DNA of 64,000 nucleotides from Micrococcaceae bacterium RIT 802 (GCA_016892645.1 JAFEMX010000017.1:22800-86799), one strand, 5' to 3'; shown: positions 44,722 through 54,438, counted from the first letter of the stretch. Notes: generated from the sequence alone by a model not told the origin. Numbers and translations are program-made.

Positions 44722-46230
44722 TCAGTCGCGGGCGGCGATCCTTTCGCTCCCGTAGTTGTGGCTGGAGCCGACCACATCGCCGGACTTCCACTCGTCCCAC
44801 CCGGGACGGTCTGCCATGAAGGCCTCGATCTCCTCCTTCGTCGCCTCCAGCTTCGGGTCGTGCTTGAGGTAGTGCCGGGTCTCGCGGGCGATCAGCCCGG
44901 AGAGCACCAGCAGGCCCACGAGGTTCGGCAGGGCCATCAGCCCGTTCATGACGTCGGAGAAGGCCCAAACGACACCGAGCTGTACCGTGCAGCCGATGAA
45001 GACCACCAGGGAGAACAACACGCGGAACGGCATCACGGTCCGACGCCCGAAGAGTCGCTCCATGTTCCGTTCTCCGTAGTAGGACCACCCCAGGATGGTG
45101 GAGAAGGCGAAGAGCACCAGGCCGATCGTCACGATCCAGTGGCCCCACTCGCCGGGCAGCCCGTTGGTAAACGCTTCACCGGTCATCAGCGCCGCGGAGA
45201 TCTGCTCTCCGGTCTCCGGGTCGATTTCCTTCCATGCGCCGGTGGTCACGATGACCAGTCCCGTGAAGCTGACAACGATGATCGTGTCGATGAACGTCTG
45301 CGTCATCGACACCAGGCCCTGGCGCACCGGGTGCGTGGTCTGTGCCGCTGCGGCCGCGATCGGTGCGGAGCCCAGCCCGGATTCATTGGAGAACAGACCG
45401 CGGGCGACGCCGAACTGGACGGCGATGATGATCGCCGATCCGGCGAAGCCGCCGATGGCCGAGGTGCCGGTGAAGGCGTCGGTGAAGATGAGTCCGAGCG
45501 CCTCCGGGATCTGTCCAACATTGGCCAGCAGGATGTAGAGGGCGCCGAGGACGTAGAACACGATCATGACCGGGACCAGGCCGGCCGTGACGCGACCGAT
45601 GGACTTGATGCCACCCACGAGAACCACCATCGCCAAGACGGTCAGCACGATGCCTGTGACCCACGGAGGGACGCCCCAGCTGCTCTCCACGTTGGAGGAG
45701 ATGGAGTTGCCCTGGGTCATGTTGCCGATACCGAAGCACGCCAAGACGGCGAAGATGGCGAACATGAGGCCCAAGACCTTGCCCAGAGGGCCCTTGATCC
45801 CTCGCTCCAGATAGTACTGCGGGCCACCGGATTTCTCGCCCGCGGCATCGGTTCCGCGGAATCTGACGGCAAGATAGGCCTCAGAATACTTCGTGACCAT
45901 GCCCAAGAGGCCGGTCATCCACATCCAGAAGAGGGCACCGGGTCCGCCGATGCCGATGGCTGTGGCCACACCGACGATGTTCCCGGTCCCGACTGTTGCA
46001 GCCAGCGCTGTCGTCAGGGCCTGGAATTGGGAGATGTCTCCCTCGGCACCAACGTCCTTACGTTTGAGAATACCCAGTCTCAGTGCGGCACCGAGCTTGA
46101 GGAACTGCAGTCCACCGAGCCGGATGGTCAAGTAGAGCCCGGTGCCCAGCAGCAACGGGATCAGCATGAAGGGACCCCAGACTATGCTGCCGACATCCGA
46201 CAGGAATGTCTCTATGTCATCGAATTTCAT
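44722..46230 (-). CDS. Alanine/glycine:cation symporter (AGCS family)
   Basis: A 502-aa sodium- or proton-coupled amino acid importer with about eleven helices. The family signature NESGLGSAPIAAAAAQT and the early ALAATVGTGNIVGVA substrate/ion-site loop are present; GPGALFWMWM follows. A GAGAGG site precedes the ATG by 9 bases. Monocistronic, with a 9-bp inverted repeat 31-57 bases upstream as a likely operator. No glycine riboswitch is seen. Confidence 0.94.
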   Translation of the reverse strand: MKFDDIETFLSDVGSIVWGPFMLIPLLLGTGLYLTIRLGGLQFLKLGAALRLGILKRKDVGAEGDISQFQALTTALAATVGTGNIVGVATAIGIGGPGALFWMWMTGLLGMVTKYSEAYLAVRFRGTDAAGEKSGGPQYYLERGIKGPLGKVLGLMFAIFAVLACFGIGNMTQGNSISSNVESSWGVPPWVTGIVLTVLAMVVLVGGIKSIGRVTAGLVPVMIVFYVLGALYILLANVGQIPEALGLIFTDAFTGTSAIGGFAGSAIIIAVQFGVARGLFSNESGLGSAPIAAAAAQTTHPVRQGLVSMTQTFIDTIIVVSFTGLVIVTTGAWKEIDPETGEQISAALMTGEAFTNGLPGEWGHWIVTIGLVLFAFSTILGWSYYGERNMERLFGRRTVMPFRVLFSLVVFIGCTVQLGVVWAFSDVMNGLMALPNLVGLLVLSGLIARETRHYLKHDPKLEATKEEIEAFMADRPGWDEWKSGDVVGSSHNYGSERIAARD

Positions 46231-46260
46231 GGAACAACGCCTCTCAAAGGAATACCTAGA

Positions 46261-46287
46261 TGATGTGGCGTGATCGAGGCCACATCA
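46261..46287. promoter_or_regulatory. Operator-like inverted repeat upstream of the AGCS gene
   Basis: TGATGTGGC (46261-46269) and GCCACATCA (46279-46287), perfect over 9 bases with a 9-base spacer, in the 130-base gap between the M16 stop and the AGCS start. No T-run on the minus strand, so not a terminator. Confidence 0.5.
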
Positions 46288-46360
46288 CTCCGAGCATAGA
46301 GGCTGGATGTGGATTTCCTGTGGAAGCCATGTTCCGGCGGGGCGGTGTCCCGCCGTCGTG

Positions 46361-47761
46361 CTACAAGCCGAAGTCCGCCGGGCTATCGAAGGGCCCGACG
46401 ACGGTGACGGTGCGGGGGCGGGAGGCCATTTCCCGCGCAAGTGCCTGCACCGCGTCGCGGGTGACCGCCTGCACGCGCGCGAGGGACTCGTCGAGGTCCT
46501 GGAAGACGCCGGTGACCAGTTCCGCCCGGCCCAGCCGGGACATGCGCGAGCCCGGGTCCTCCAGGGCGAGCACCATGCCCCCGGAGAGCTGGCCGATGGC
46601 CTTGCGCAGTTCCTCGGCCGTGATGCCGTCGGCGGCGAGCTTGTCCAGCTCCTCGCCGAGGAGTCCGATGACCTGGCCGGTCTTGGCCGGGGCGCACCCG
46701 GCATACATGCCGAAGTAGCCCGCATCGGAGTAGGCGGCGGAGAACGAATAAGTGGAATACACCAGGCCGCGCTTCTCGCGGATCTCCTGGAACAGGCGCG
46801 AGGACATGCCCCCGCCCAGGACGGCGTTGAGCACGCTCATGGTGTGGCGGCGTTCATCCGTGGCGACGATGCCCGGGCAGCCCATGATGATGTTGGTCTG
46901 CTCGACGGGCCGACGGATGACGTCGATGGTGTGCTGCCCGGCGATCTGGACGGGTTCGGTGCTGCGACGGGGTTCGGGCAGTGCGCCGTCCTCCAGCGTC
47001 CAGCCGGCGGTGCGCAGGGCCTCGAGGACCTGGCTGCAGACCTCGTCGTGGTCCAGCGAGCCGGCGACCGTGATGACCAGTTCGCTGGGCTTGTAGTACC
47101 GGCGGTAGTGGTCCACGACGGCCTCGCGGCCGATGGACAGGATGGCCTCGGGGGTGCCCCCGATGGGCCGGGCCAGCGGGTGGGTGCCGAGCACGGCGGC
47201 GACGAACTTCTCGTGGGCCACGTCGCCGGGGTCGTCGCTGTCCATGGCGATTTCCTCGAGGATGACGTCGCGTTCCTGCTCGAGTTCCTGGGGATCGAGC
47301 ACGGCGGAGGTGATCATGTCGGCGATGACGTCGATGGCCAGCGGCAGGTCCGCGTCCAGGACGCGGGCAAAGTAGCAGGTGTTTTCCTTCGCCGTAGCGG
47401 CATTGGATTCGCCACCGACCTCGTCGAAGGCGGAGGCGATGTCCATCGCGTTGCGGCGGGAGGTGCCCTTGAAGAGCAGGTGCTCCAGGAAATGGGTGGA
47501 TCCGTGCTGGCCTTCGGCCTCGTCGCGTGATCCGACACCGACCCAGAAGCCGATGGTGGCGGAGCGCTGTCCGGGCATGGCCTCGGTCAGCACCCGCACC
47601 CCGCCGGGGAGGACGGAGCGGCGCACCAGCGCCCCTCCGGCCTCCCCGTGCAGGATGGTTGGATCCCCGTCTTCGATCGGTGTGCCGGTGCCGAGGGCAC
47701 CCGGCTCAGCTGTCGACGGGAACATTCCCGAGCCATGTAGCGGCAGAGGAATCAATGCCAT
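46361..47761 (-). CDS. M16 family zinc metallopeptidase
   Basis: A 466-aa inverzincin-type peptidase related to mitochondrial processing peptidase beta. The inverted zinc motif HFLEH with the distal Glu in the FDEVGGESNAATAKENTCYF segment is complete; the C-terminal inactive half (YSTYSFSAAYSDAGYFGMYAG) is also present. It lies 15 bases after pnp, the conserved actinobacterial neighbourhood, and was probably long annotated as a processing protease; its native substrate is unknown. Confidence 0.92.
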   Translation of the reverse strand: MALIPLPLHGSGMFPSTAEPGALGTGTPIEDGDPTILHGEAGGALVRRSVLPGGVRVLTEAMPGQRSATIGFWVGVGSRDEAEGQHGSTHFLEHLLFKGTSRRNAMDIASAFDEVGGESNAATAKENTCYFARVLDADLPLAIDVIADMITSAVLDPQELEQERDVILEEIAMDSDDPGDVAHEKFVAAVLGTHPLARPIGGTPEAILSIGREAVVDHYRRYYKPSELVITVAGSLDHDEVCSQVLEALRTAGWTLEDGALPEPRRSTEPVQIAGQHTIDVIRRPVEQTNIIMGCPGIVATDERRHTMSVLNAVLGGGMSSRLFQEIREKRGLVYSTYSFSAAYSDAGYFGMYAGCAPAKTGQVIGLLGEELDKLAADGITAEELRKAIGQLSGGMVLALEDPGSRMSRLGRAELVTGVFQDLDESLARVQAVTRDAVQALAREMASRPRTVTVVGPFDSPADFGL

Positions 47762-47776
47762 GGGTGTATCTCGTCC

Positions 47777-50014
47777 CTACGCGTTGGCGGGCGAGGACTC
47801 GGCCTCGGCCTCGTCGGCGACGACAGGGGCCAGGGAGAGCTTTCCGCGGTCATCGACCTTGGTGATCTCCACCTGGAGCTTCTGTCCCACGGAGACCACG
47901 TCTTCGACGTCGTCGACGCGCTTGCCACCGGCGAGCTTGCGCAGCTCGGAGATGTGCAGCAGGCCGTCCTTGCCCGGGGTCAGGGACACGAAGGCACCGA
48001 ACGTGGTCAGCTTCACCACGGTACCGAGGTAGCGTTCGCCGACCTCCGGGACCATCGGGTTCGCGATCGCGTTGATGGCGGAGCGGGCGGCCTCGGCGGA
48101 TTCGCCGTTGGTCGCGCCGATCAGGACCGTGCCGTCATCCTCGATGGAGATGTCGGCGCCGGTGTCCTCCTGGATGGTGTTGATCATCTTGCCCTTCGGG
48201 CCGATGACCTCGCCGATCTTGTCCACCGGGATCTTCACCGAGATGATGCGCGGAGCGAACTCGCTCATCTCATCCGGTGCGTCGATCGCGGAGTTGATCA
48301 CCGAGAGGATGTGCAGGCGGGCTTCACGGGCCTGCTTCAGTGCGGCGGCCAGCACGGAGGCCGGGATCCCGTCGAGCTTGGTGTCCAGCTGGATGGCCGT
48401 GACGAACTCGGAGGTGCCGGCGACCTTGAAGTCCATGTCACCCATCGCGTCCTCGGCGCCCAGGATGTCGGTCAGCGCCGCGTAGCGGGTCTGGCCGTCG
48501 ACCTGGTCGGAAACCAGGCCCATGGCGATGCCTGCGACCGGGGCGCGCAGCGGCACACCGGCATTCAGCAGCGACAGCGTCGACGCGCAGACGGAGCCCA
48601 TCGAGGTGGAGCCGTTGGAGCCCAGAGCCTCGGAGACCTGGCGGATCGCGTAGGGGAATTCCTCGCGGGTCGGCAGCACTGGCACCAGGGCGCGCTCGGC
48701 GAGGGCACCGTGGCCGATTTCGCGGCGCTTGGGCGAACCGACGCGGCCGGTCTCGCCGGTGGAGTACGGCGGGAAGTTGTAGTTGTGCATGTAGCGCTTG
48801 CGCGTCACCGGCGACAACGAGTCGATCTGCTGCTCCATCTTGAGCATGTTCAGCGTGGTGACACCCATGATCTGGGTCTCGCCGCGCTCGAAGATCGCCG
48901 AACCGTGCACGCGGGGCAGGACCTCGACCTCGGCGGTGAGCTGGCGGATGTCCGTCAGACCGCGGCCGTCGATGCGGACCTGCTCGGTGAGGATGCGCTG
49001 GCGCACGACCTGCTTGGTCACGGCGCCGAAGGCCTTGGAGACCTCGTTGGCCCGGCCATCGAAGTCCTTGCCCTCGCCGGCGAGCTGCTCGACGATCTCG
49101 TCGCGGTACACGCTGGAGGCGTTGTCGCGCTCCTGCTTGTCGGCGATCGCGAAGACCTCGGCCAGCTTGGTGGAGGCGGCGGACTCGACGGCGGCGTAGA
49201 CGTCGTCCTCGTAGTCGCGGAAGACCGGGAACTCCACGGTCGGCTTGGCGGCGCGGGAGGCCAGGTCGGCCTGTGCGTCGCACAGGACCTGGATGAACGG
49301 CTTGGCGGCCTCGAGGCCCTCGGCCACGACCTCTTCGGTCGGGGCGGTGGCGCCGTTTTCCTTGATCAGGTTCCAGGCGTGGTCGGTGGCCTCGGCCTCG
49401 ACCATCATGATGGCGACGTCGTCACCGGCGACACGGCCGGCCACGACCATCGAGAACACGGCGTTCTCGAGCTGGGAGTGCTTCGGGAAGGCAACCCACT
49501 GGGCGCCGTTGCCGTCGTCGACCAGGGCAACGCGGACGCCGCCGATGGGGCCGGAGAACGGCAGGCCTGAAAGCTGTGTCGACATCGAGGAGGCGTTGAT
49601 GGCCACCACGTCGTACAGGTCGTCCGGGTTCATGGACAGGATGGTGACGACCACCTGGACCTCGTTGCGCAGGCCCTTGACGAAGGCCGGGCGCAGCGGG
49701 CGGTCCATCAGGCGGCAGGCCAGGATGGCCTCGGTCGAGGGGCGGCCCTCGCGGCGGAAGAAGCTGCCCGGGATGCGGCCGGCAGCGTACATGCGCTCCT
49801 CGACGTCCACGGTCAGCGGGAAGAAGTCAAAGCCCTCGCGGGGGTGCTTGCCGGCCGTGGTGGCCGAGAGCATGGACGTGTCATCGTCGATGTAGACCAT
49901 GGCCGCGCCGGCGGCCTGCTGGGCGAGGCGCCCGGTCTCAAAGCGGATGGTGCGCGATCCGAATCGGCCATTGTCGATGACCGCTTCTGCGAACTGGATT
50001 TCGGGACCCTCCAT
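47777..50014 (-). CDS. pnp: Polyribonucleotide nucleotidyltransferase (PNPase)
   Basis: A 745-aa phosphorolytic 3'-5' exoribonuclease. It has two RNase PH domains (the second with the [30 protein letters not shown] catalytic region), an alpha-helical linker, a KH domain (about residues 600-665, [20 protein letters not shown]) and an S1 domain (about 672-740, [27 protein letters not shown]). GGAGGTGA precedes the ATG. The 265-base rpsO-pnp spacer contains a strong hairpin. Confidence 0.97.
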   Translation of the reverse strand: MEGPEIQFAEAVIDNGRFGSRTIRFETGRLAQQAAGAAMVYIDDDTSMLSATTAGKHPREGFDFFPLTVDVEERMYAAGRIPGSFFRREGRPSTEAILACRLMDRPLRPAFVKGLRNEVQVVVTILSMNPDDLYDVVAINASSMSTQLSGLPFSGPIGGVRVALVDDGNGAQWVAFPKHSQLENAVFSMVVAGRVAGDDVAIMMVEAEATDHAWNLIKENGATAPTEEVVAEGLEAAKPFIQVLCDAQADLASRAAKPTVEFPVFRDYEDDVYAAVESAASTKLAEVFAIADKQERDNASSVYRDEIVEQLAGEGKDFDGRANEVSKAFGAVTKQVVRQRILTEQVRIDGRGLTDIRQLTAEVEVLPRVHGSAIFERGETQIMGVTTLNMLKMEQQIDSLSPVTRKRYMHNYNFPPYSTGETGRVGSPKRREIGHGALAERALVPVLPTREEFPYAIRQVSEALGSNGSTSMGSVCASTLSLLNAGVPLRAPVAGIAMGLVSDQVDGQTRYAALTDILGAEDAMGDMDFKVAGTSEFVTAIQLDTKLDGIPASVLAAALKQAREARLHILSVINSAIDAPDEMSEFAPRIISVKIPVDKIGEVIGPKGKMINTIQEDTGADISIEDDGTVLIGATNGESAEAARSAINAIANPMVPEVGERYLGTVVKLTTFGAFVSLTPGKDGLLHISELRKLAGGKRVDDVEDVVSVGQKLQVEITKVDDRGKLSLAPVVADEAEAESSPANA

Positions 50015-50229
50015 GGAGAGTCACCTCCGTTTCTCGTTTGGCGCAGGGCCAGCCGATCTCCTCCGGTTCCACCGGAGGGGGCACCCGGTCTTCGATCGAG
50101 GCCCACGGGGTGTCCGGCGTCGTGCCGGTTTCCGTAGACCACTACCGAGGACCGCGAATGTCCGAGATGGCTGGTTCCTGCAGTTTTCACTTGTGGTGGT
50201 GGCGCCGGGCCCCTGGCCCGTTGCCAGAA

Positions 50230-50266
50230 AGCGGCCCCTCACCGGTTGCCCGGCGGGAGGACCGCT
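50230..50266 (-). other. rpsO-pnp intergenic hairpin (terminator or processing site)
   Basis: On the minus strand AGCGGTCC (50266-50259) pairs with GGGCCGCT (50237-50230), enclosing CCGG-GCAA-CCGG, a four-base stem with a GNRA-type tetraloop. TTTCT follows. It starts 14 bases after the rpsO stop, where attenuation or endonuclease cleavage is typical. Confidence 0.6.
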
Positions 50267-50279
50267 TCCGTGGAGCCGA

Positions 50280-50549
50280 CTAGCGGCGCAGGCCGAGACG
50301 CTCGATGAGCGCACGGTAGCGGACGATGTCGGTGTCCTTCAGGTAACCGAGCATGCGACGACGACGGCCAACCATGCCCATGAGGCCACGGCGGGTGTGG
50401 TGGTCGTGCTTGTGGGTCTTCAGGTGCTCCGTCAGGTCCAGAATGCGGCGGGACAGAACTGCAATCTGCACCTCGGGGGAACCCGTGTCGCCTTCGTGGG
50501 TGGCGTAAGCCTTGATGATTTCGGTCTTGACAGCAGCGTCGAGGGCCAC
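50280..50549 (-). CDS. rpsO: 30S ribosomal protein S15
   Basis: An 89-aa four-helix ribosomal protein that binds the 16S rRNA central domain early in assembly. Normal length; it contains the conserved [16 protein letters not shown] and [22 protein letters not shown] segments. The start is GTG with AGGAG 5 bases upstream. Followed by pnp, as in most bacteria. Confidence 0.97.
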   Translation of the reverse strand: MALDAAVKTEIIKAYATHEGDTGSPEVQIAVLSRRILDLTEHLKTHKHDHHTRRGLMGMVGRRRRMLGYLKDTDIVRYRALIERLGLRR

Positions 50550-50648
50550 ATTAACTCCTGGAGTTGTACCGCGAACAGGTAGGTTGCCGTTTCCGGCGTG
50601 GTGACACGCAACCGCGGACTGCAGCGCACACCAGCATCCAGTCTAGCA

Positions 50649-51491
50649 TCACCGCCCCGACGGGAGGTGGGTCCGCCAGGCGTGCGTGTAGTACGGGAGC
50701 CCCAGCGGCTGGCCGGGCTCCAGGCCGAGGTGCTCGTACAGGTACCAGCCGAGATTGCCCTCCACCCGCGCCCGGGTCTCCGCGCCGGCCCGCAGGTAGT
50801 AGCTGCGCGACTTAGCCAGTTCGATGAGGTGTTCGGCCGTGGCAGGTTGTTCCCAGTGCACCTGCACCGATTCCAGGCCCGTGAATTCCGATCCGACCAC
50901 CGGGACGAATTCGGGGCGGTGGACGTCGCCGGCATGCATGATCCGGCTCAGCCGGTGCACCCAGGGCACGGTGACGTCGAGTTGGTTCCAGAGCAACCCC
51001 AACCGGCCGCCCGGGCGCAGGATCCTCGCGGTTTCGGCCGAGGCGCGGGCCACGTCGACCCAGTGCCAGGCCTGGGCGTAGGTCGCCAGGTCGAAGGCGG
51101 CATCGGGCAATCCGGTCTCCTCGGCCGTCGCCTGCACGGTGGTCGCGGCGTCCGACTTGCGGTGCAGCTGGGCGAGCATGTCCGCGGAGGGGTCCACCGC
51201 CGTCGTGCGCAATCCGCGGGAGGCGAGCTGGAGGGTGAGGATGCCGGTGCCGGCACCGAGGTCCACGGCGTCGCGGGCGCCGCCGGGGACCAGGAAGTCC
51301 ACGGCGGCCTCGGGGTAGGACGGGCGGACGGCGTCGTAGCGGTCCCCGCCGGTGGCGAAGGCGCCGCCAAAGGCGCGGCGGCGCGCCTCGTCGAGCTCGG
51401 GGGCCCGAACGGGCAGGTTGGGGATGGGTGCGTCCGCTGCGGGCCGGGTCACCGGTTGGGCGGACGCGTGCTCAGGCCCCGGCCCGGTCAT
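50649..51491 (-). CDS. Class I SAM-dependent methyltransferase
   Basis: A 280-aa small-molecule-type methyltransferase. SAM motif I is AVDLGAGTGILTLQLA (about residues 75-90), the acidic partner TTAVDPSADML, and WHWVD plus LRPGGRLGLLWN follow, a pattern seen in trans-aconitate and related methyltransferases. Substrate unknown. It begins inside the ribF end (20-base overlap), an unusual long overlap that supports translation coupling. Confidence 0.85.
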   Translation of the reverse strand: MTGPGPEHASAQPVTRPAADAPIPNLPVRAPELDEARRRAFGGAFATGGDRYDAVRPSYPEAAVDFLVPGGARDAVDLGAGTGILTLQLASRGLRTTAVDPSADMLAQLHRKSDAATTVQATAEETGLPDAAFDLATYAQAWHWVDVARASAETARILRPGGRLGLLWNQLDVTVPWVHRLSRIMHAGDVHRPEFVPVVGSEFTGLESVQVHWEQPATAEHLIELAKSRSYYLRAGAETRARVEGNLGWYLYEHLGLEPGQPLGLPYYTHAWRTHLPSGR

Positions 51492-52431
51492 GGGCCAGGA
51501 TGGCGCGGGCGCGCTCGACGTCGTCGTCCATCTGCTCGATCAGCGCCTCGACCCCGTGGTAGGCGACCATGGGACGCAGGCGGGCGACGAATTCGACGAC
51601 GGCCTGCTGGCCGTAGAGGTCGAAGTCGCCGACATCCTCGACCGGGCGGTCGATGACGTGCGCCTCTACCTGGCGGCTGACCCCCTCGAAGGTGGGGTTG
51701 GAGCCGACGGAGATCGCGGCCGGCCAGGCCATCTCCGACTCGTCGACCAGCCACCCGGCGTAGACCCCGTCCGCGGGGATGATGCCGGTCGCGTCCGTGG
51801 CGAGGTTCGCCGTCGGGAAGCCCAGCTCGCGGCCGCGGGCGGCGCCGTGGACGATCTCCCCGCGCATGCGGTGCGGGCGGCCGAGGATCTCGTTGGCGGT
51901 GGCCACGTCCCCGTCCGTGAGGGCCTCCCGGATCCAGGTGGAGGACCAGCGCCGCGATTCGCCGATGTCCTCGATGCCGATGACGTCGAAGCCGTGGGCC
52001 CGCCCCAACTCGACCATGGTGTCGAAGTCCCCGGCGTTGCCGCGCCCGAACCTCACGTCGTGGCCGACGACGACGGCGCAGGCGTGCAGCCGGTCGACGA
52101 TGATGCTCCTGACGAACTCCTCGGCGGAGGCCTGCGCGAATTCAAGCGTGTAGTGGACCATGAGCAGCGCGTCGATGCCGGTCTCGGCCAGGGAGTCGAT
52201 CCGGTCGGCCAGGCCCATGATCAACGGCGGGCAGGTGTCCGGCCGGTGGACCTGGGCCGGGTGCGGGTCGAAGCTGATGGCGACGGAGGATGCTTGGCGG
52301 CGTGTGCCCAGGGCGGTCAGCGTGGAGAGCACCTCACGGTGGCCCCGGTGGACGCCGTCGAAGTTGCCGATGGTGACGACCGATGGCCCGAAGTCCGCGG
52401 GAACGGATTCGAGGCCTTTCCAGTAGTGCAC
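51472..52431 (-). CDS. ribF: Bifunctional riboflavin kinase/FMN adenylyltransferase
   Basis: A 319-aa enzyme making FMN and FAD from riboflavin. The N-terminal nucleotidyltransferase has VTIGNFDGVHRGH and RWSSTWIREAL; the C-terminal kinase shows RGRELGFPTANL and GVYAGW. The GTG start at 52431 has AAGGAG 4 bases upstream, which rules out the longer ATG 52485 form. Part of the ribF-truB cluster. Confidence 0.95.
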   Translation of the reverse strand: MHYWKGLESVPADFGPSVVTIGNFDGVHRGHREVLSTLTALGTRRQASSVAISFDPHPAQVHRPDTCPPLIMGLADRIDSLAETGIDALLMVHYTLEFAQASAEEFVRSIIVDRLHACAVVVGHDVRFGRGNAGDFDTMVELGRAHGFDVIGIEDIGESRRWSSTWIREALTDGDVATANEILGRPHRMRGEIVHGAARGRELGFPTANLATDATGIIPADGVYAGWLVDESEMAWPAAISVGSNPTFEGVSRQVEAHVIDRPVEDVGDFDLYGQQAVVEFVARLRPMVAYHGVEALIEQMDDDVERARAILAHDRAGA

Positions 52432-52518
52432 TGTGCTCCTTGGGGATGCGGCTGTTTTCGATGGCCGGGCTGGCGCGTTTCCCATTATTCACGATCGGCC
52501 CGCGATGCCGAATTCACG

Positions 52519-52944
52519 CTAGCGTCCGGCGGCCGGCTCCCGGTGCCGGAACAACCACCACAGGCCGATGAGCGGCAGCACCAGCGGGATGTAGCCGTAG
52601 CCCTGCCCGAAGTGCGACCACACGGCGGGATGCGCGAAATCCTGGGGCAGGGCAAAGCTGAGGATGCCCACGACGATGACGCCGACCAGCTCGATGAGCA
52701 GGGCGATCAACGACAGCCGCCAGCTGCCGGGCTTGTGGGAGGCCAGCGCGATGGTGGCGATGATGTAGACGACCGCGGCGACGGCGCTGAGTGCGTACGC
52801 CAGCGGCGCCTCGCCGAACTTCGTGAGGATCTGGTAGCCGGCGCGCGCGGTGGAGGAGATCGCGAAGATCCCGTAGACGGCGATGATGATGCGCCCCAGC
52901 CCGGCCTGCCGTCCGGTGCTCTGCTGTGTGGCGGGTGTGTTCAT
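52519..52944 (-). CDS. Hypothetical four-helix membrane protein (distal of a pair)
   Basis: A 141-aa integral membrane protein of unrecognised function. Four helices follow a short polar N-terminus; helices one to three include IIIAVYGIFAISSTARAGY, LSAVAAVVYIIATIALA and LIALLIELVGVIVVGILS. The ATG overlaps the upstream gene stop (ATGA), indicating that the pair is co-translated. Homologues are recalled between truB and ribF in related genera. Confidence 0.75.
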   Translation of the reverse strand: MNTPATQQSTGRQAGLGRIIIAVYGIFAISSTARAGYQILTKFGEAPLAYALSAVAAVVYIIATIALASHKPGSWRLSLIALLIELVGVIVVGILSFALPQDFAHPAVWSHFGQGYGYIPLVLPLIGLWWLFRHREPAAGR

Positions 52945-53315
52945 GCGAGGGCTGCTCCATCCCAGATCTGTTCCATGCGGTACAACATGACGAAAACGGT
53001 GAGGCCAACGGCGGCCAGGACGGCGTTGGACCAGCGGGTCTTGTCGGTGATGGCCCACGCGAAGGCCACGACGGGGACGAACAAGGCGGTGGCCACGTAC
53101 CCCCAGAATTCCCAGGTCTCCCCCGCGATCGGCTGCCCTCCGGCCTGCCGGATGGCCGCGGAGATGCCGTAGACGACGAGGAAGACCTCCACGGCGGCGA
53201 CGGAGATGATGGCGTAGTCGTCCGGGTGGTCGCGGGTGATCGTGGCGAACACGCTGAGCAGGACCGACAGGGCGCAGATGATGGCACCGGCGATGAAGAA
53301 TCCGTCGACGATCAC
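52941..53315 (-). CDS. Hypothetical four-helix membrane protein (proximal of a pair)
   Basis: A 124-aa integral membrane protein. The GTG start at 53315 begins VIVDGFFIAGAIICALSVLL, the first helix; AAGGA lies about 10 bases upstream. Three more helices cover AVEVFLVVYGIS, FWGYVATALFVPVVAFAWAI and NAVLAAVGLTVFVMLY. It and the next gene may form a hetero-oligomer (inference from the overlap). No catalytic motif is seen. Confidence 0.75.
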   Translation of the reverse strand: MIVDGFFIAGAIICALSVLLSVFATITRDHPDDYAIISVAAVEVFLVVYGISAAIRQAGGQPIAGETWEFWGYVATALFVPVVAFAWAITDKTRWSNAVLAAVGLTVFVMLYRMEQIWDGAALA

Positions 53316-53391
53316 GGTGGGTGGGTCCTTTGCGGCTGGCAGGTGTCCCCCGGGACGACGGCGGTGCGTCGCCCGGGGATGGCGGTGGGGG

Positions 53392-54300
53392 TCAGGCGGT
53401 GGCGAAGACGATCTCGGGTTTGGCGGCATCCGCCTTGTTCTTCAGCAATGCGACGCAGGTCCCGTCCGGGGCGAAGGCCGCGGTGACCTCTTGTCCCTCG
53501 TTGGGGGCGATGCGGCGCCCGAAGGACAGTTCGGTGGCCTCCTGGGCGCTGAGTTCCCGGTTCGGGAAGAGCGCCCGGGCCGCGTCGTCGAGGGCCAGCA
53601 GGGAGAACTCCGTGGCCAGTTCCTCCATGGACCGGGCCCCGTCGATGCCGTAGGGGCCGACCCGTGTCCGCCGCAGGGCGGTGAGGTGCCCGCCAACGCC
53701 CAGCCCCTCGCCGAGGTCGCGGGCGAGGGCACGGATGTAGGTGCCGGAGGAGCATTCGACCGTGACGTCGACGTCCTGGACCTTGCCGCCGCGCAGGCGT
53801 CGGATGTTGTGGACCTCGAAGCGGCTGACGGTCACGGGCCGGGCGGGCAGGTCGACGTCCTGGCCGCTGCGCACCCGGGCATAGGAGCGTTCTCCGTTGA
53901 CCTTGATGGCGCTGACGCTGGAGGGGACCTGCTGGATATCCCCGGTCAACGCGGCAACACCTTCGTGGATCTGCTCGGCGGTCACGGCAGCGGCGATCCG
54001 GGCTTCCACGAGCTCGCCTTCGGCGTCGTCCGTCACGGTGTTCTCACCGAGGCGGATGGTGGCCTCGTAGGTCTTGGAGACGCCGACGATGTAGGTGAGC
54101 AGGCGGGTCGCCTTGTTGACCCCGACCACCAGGACACCGGTGGCCATCGGATCCAGGGTTCCCGCGTGGCCGACCTTGCGGGTCCCGGCCAGGCGGCGCG
54201 TGCGCCCCACGACGTCGTGGCTCGTCCAGCCCTGCGGCTTGTCGACGATCACCAGTCCCGATCCGACGGCGGCCTGATCTGTGCTGGCACCTTTTTTCAC
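53392..54300 (-). CDS. truB: tRNA pseudouridine(55) synthase
   Basis: A 302-aa enzyme forming pseudouridine 55 in the T loop of tRNAs. Landmarks are GLVIVDKPQGWTSHDVV, the catalytic Asp in VGHAGTLDPMATGVL, SAIKVNGERSYARVR and CSSGTYIRALARDLG, with a C-terminal extra domain. The GTG start at 54300 lies 7 bases after a TATACT, consistent with leaderless expression. A secreted-protein gene on the other strand separates it from rbfA. Confidence 0.95.
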   Translation of the reverse strand: MKKGASTDQAAVGSGLVIVDKPQGWTSHDVVGRTRRLAGTRKVGHAGTLDPMATGVLVVGVNKATRLLTYIVGVSKTYEATIRLGENTVTDDAEGELVEARIAAAVTAEQIHEGVAALTGDIQQVPSSVSAIKVNGERSYARVRSGQDVDLPARPVTVSRFEVHNIRRLRGGKVQDVDVTVECSSGTYIRALARDLGEGLGVGGHLTALRRTRVGPYGIDGARSMEELATEFSLLALDDAARALFPNRELSAQEATELSFGRRIAPNEGQEVTAAFAPDGTCVALLKNKADAAKPEIVFATA

Positions 54301-54307
54301 GTCACCC

Positions 54308-54313
54308 AGTATA
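54308..54313 (-). promoter_or_regulatory. -10 element for leaderless truB
   Basis: TATACT on the minus strand with GGGTGAC (7 bases) to the GTG. The close fit to the -10 consensus and the missing upstream operon explain the need for a private promoter. Confidence 0.6.
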
Positions 54314-54438
54314 GGTGCGCAGGCGGGGTCCACGGCTCCGACCGGTTCGGCTGCGACTACGTCCGGCACCTGAAGGTGGTCCCCGGGGAGGGACGGGCAC
54401 CGGCTTTCGTGCCTCCCGAACGCGGGCCGATGCTGCTA

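Noticed and set aside
46231..46360. Glycine riboswitch before the AGCS symporter
   Set aside because: The 130-base spacer is too short and lacks the aptamer core; only an inverted repeat is found.
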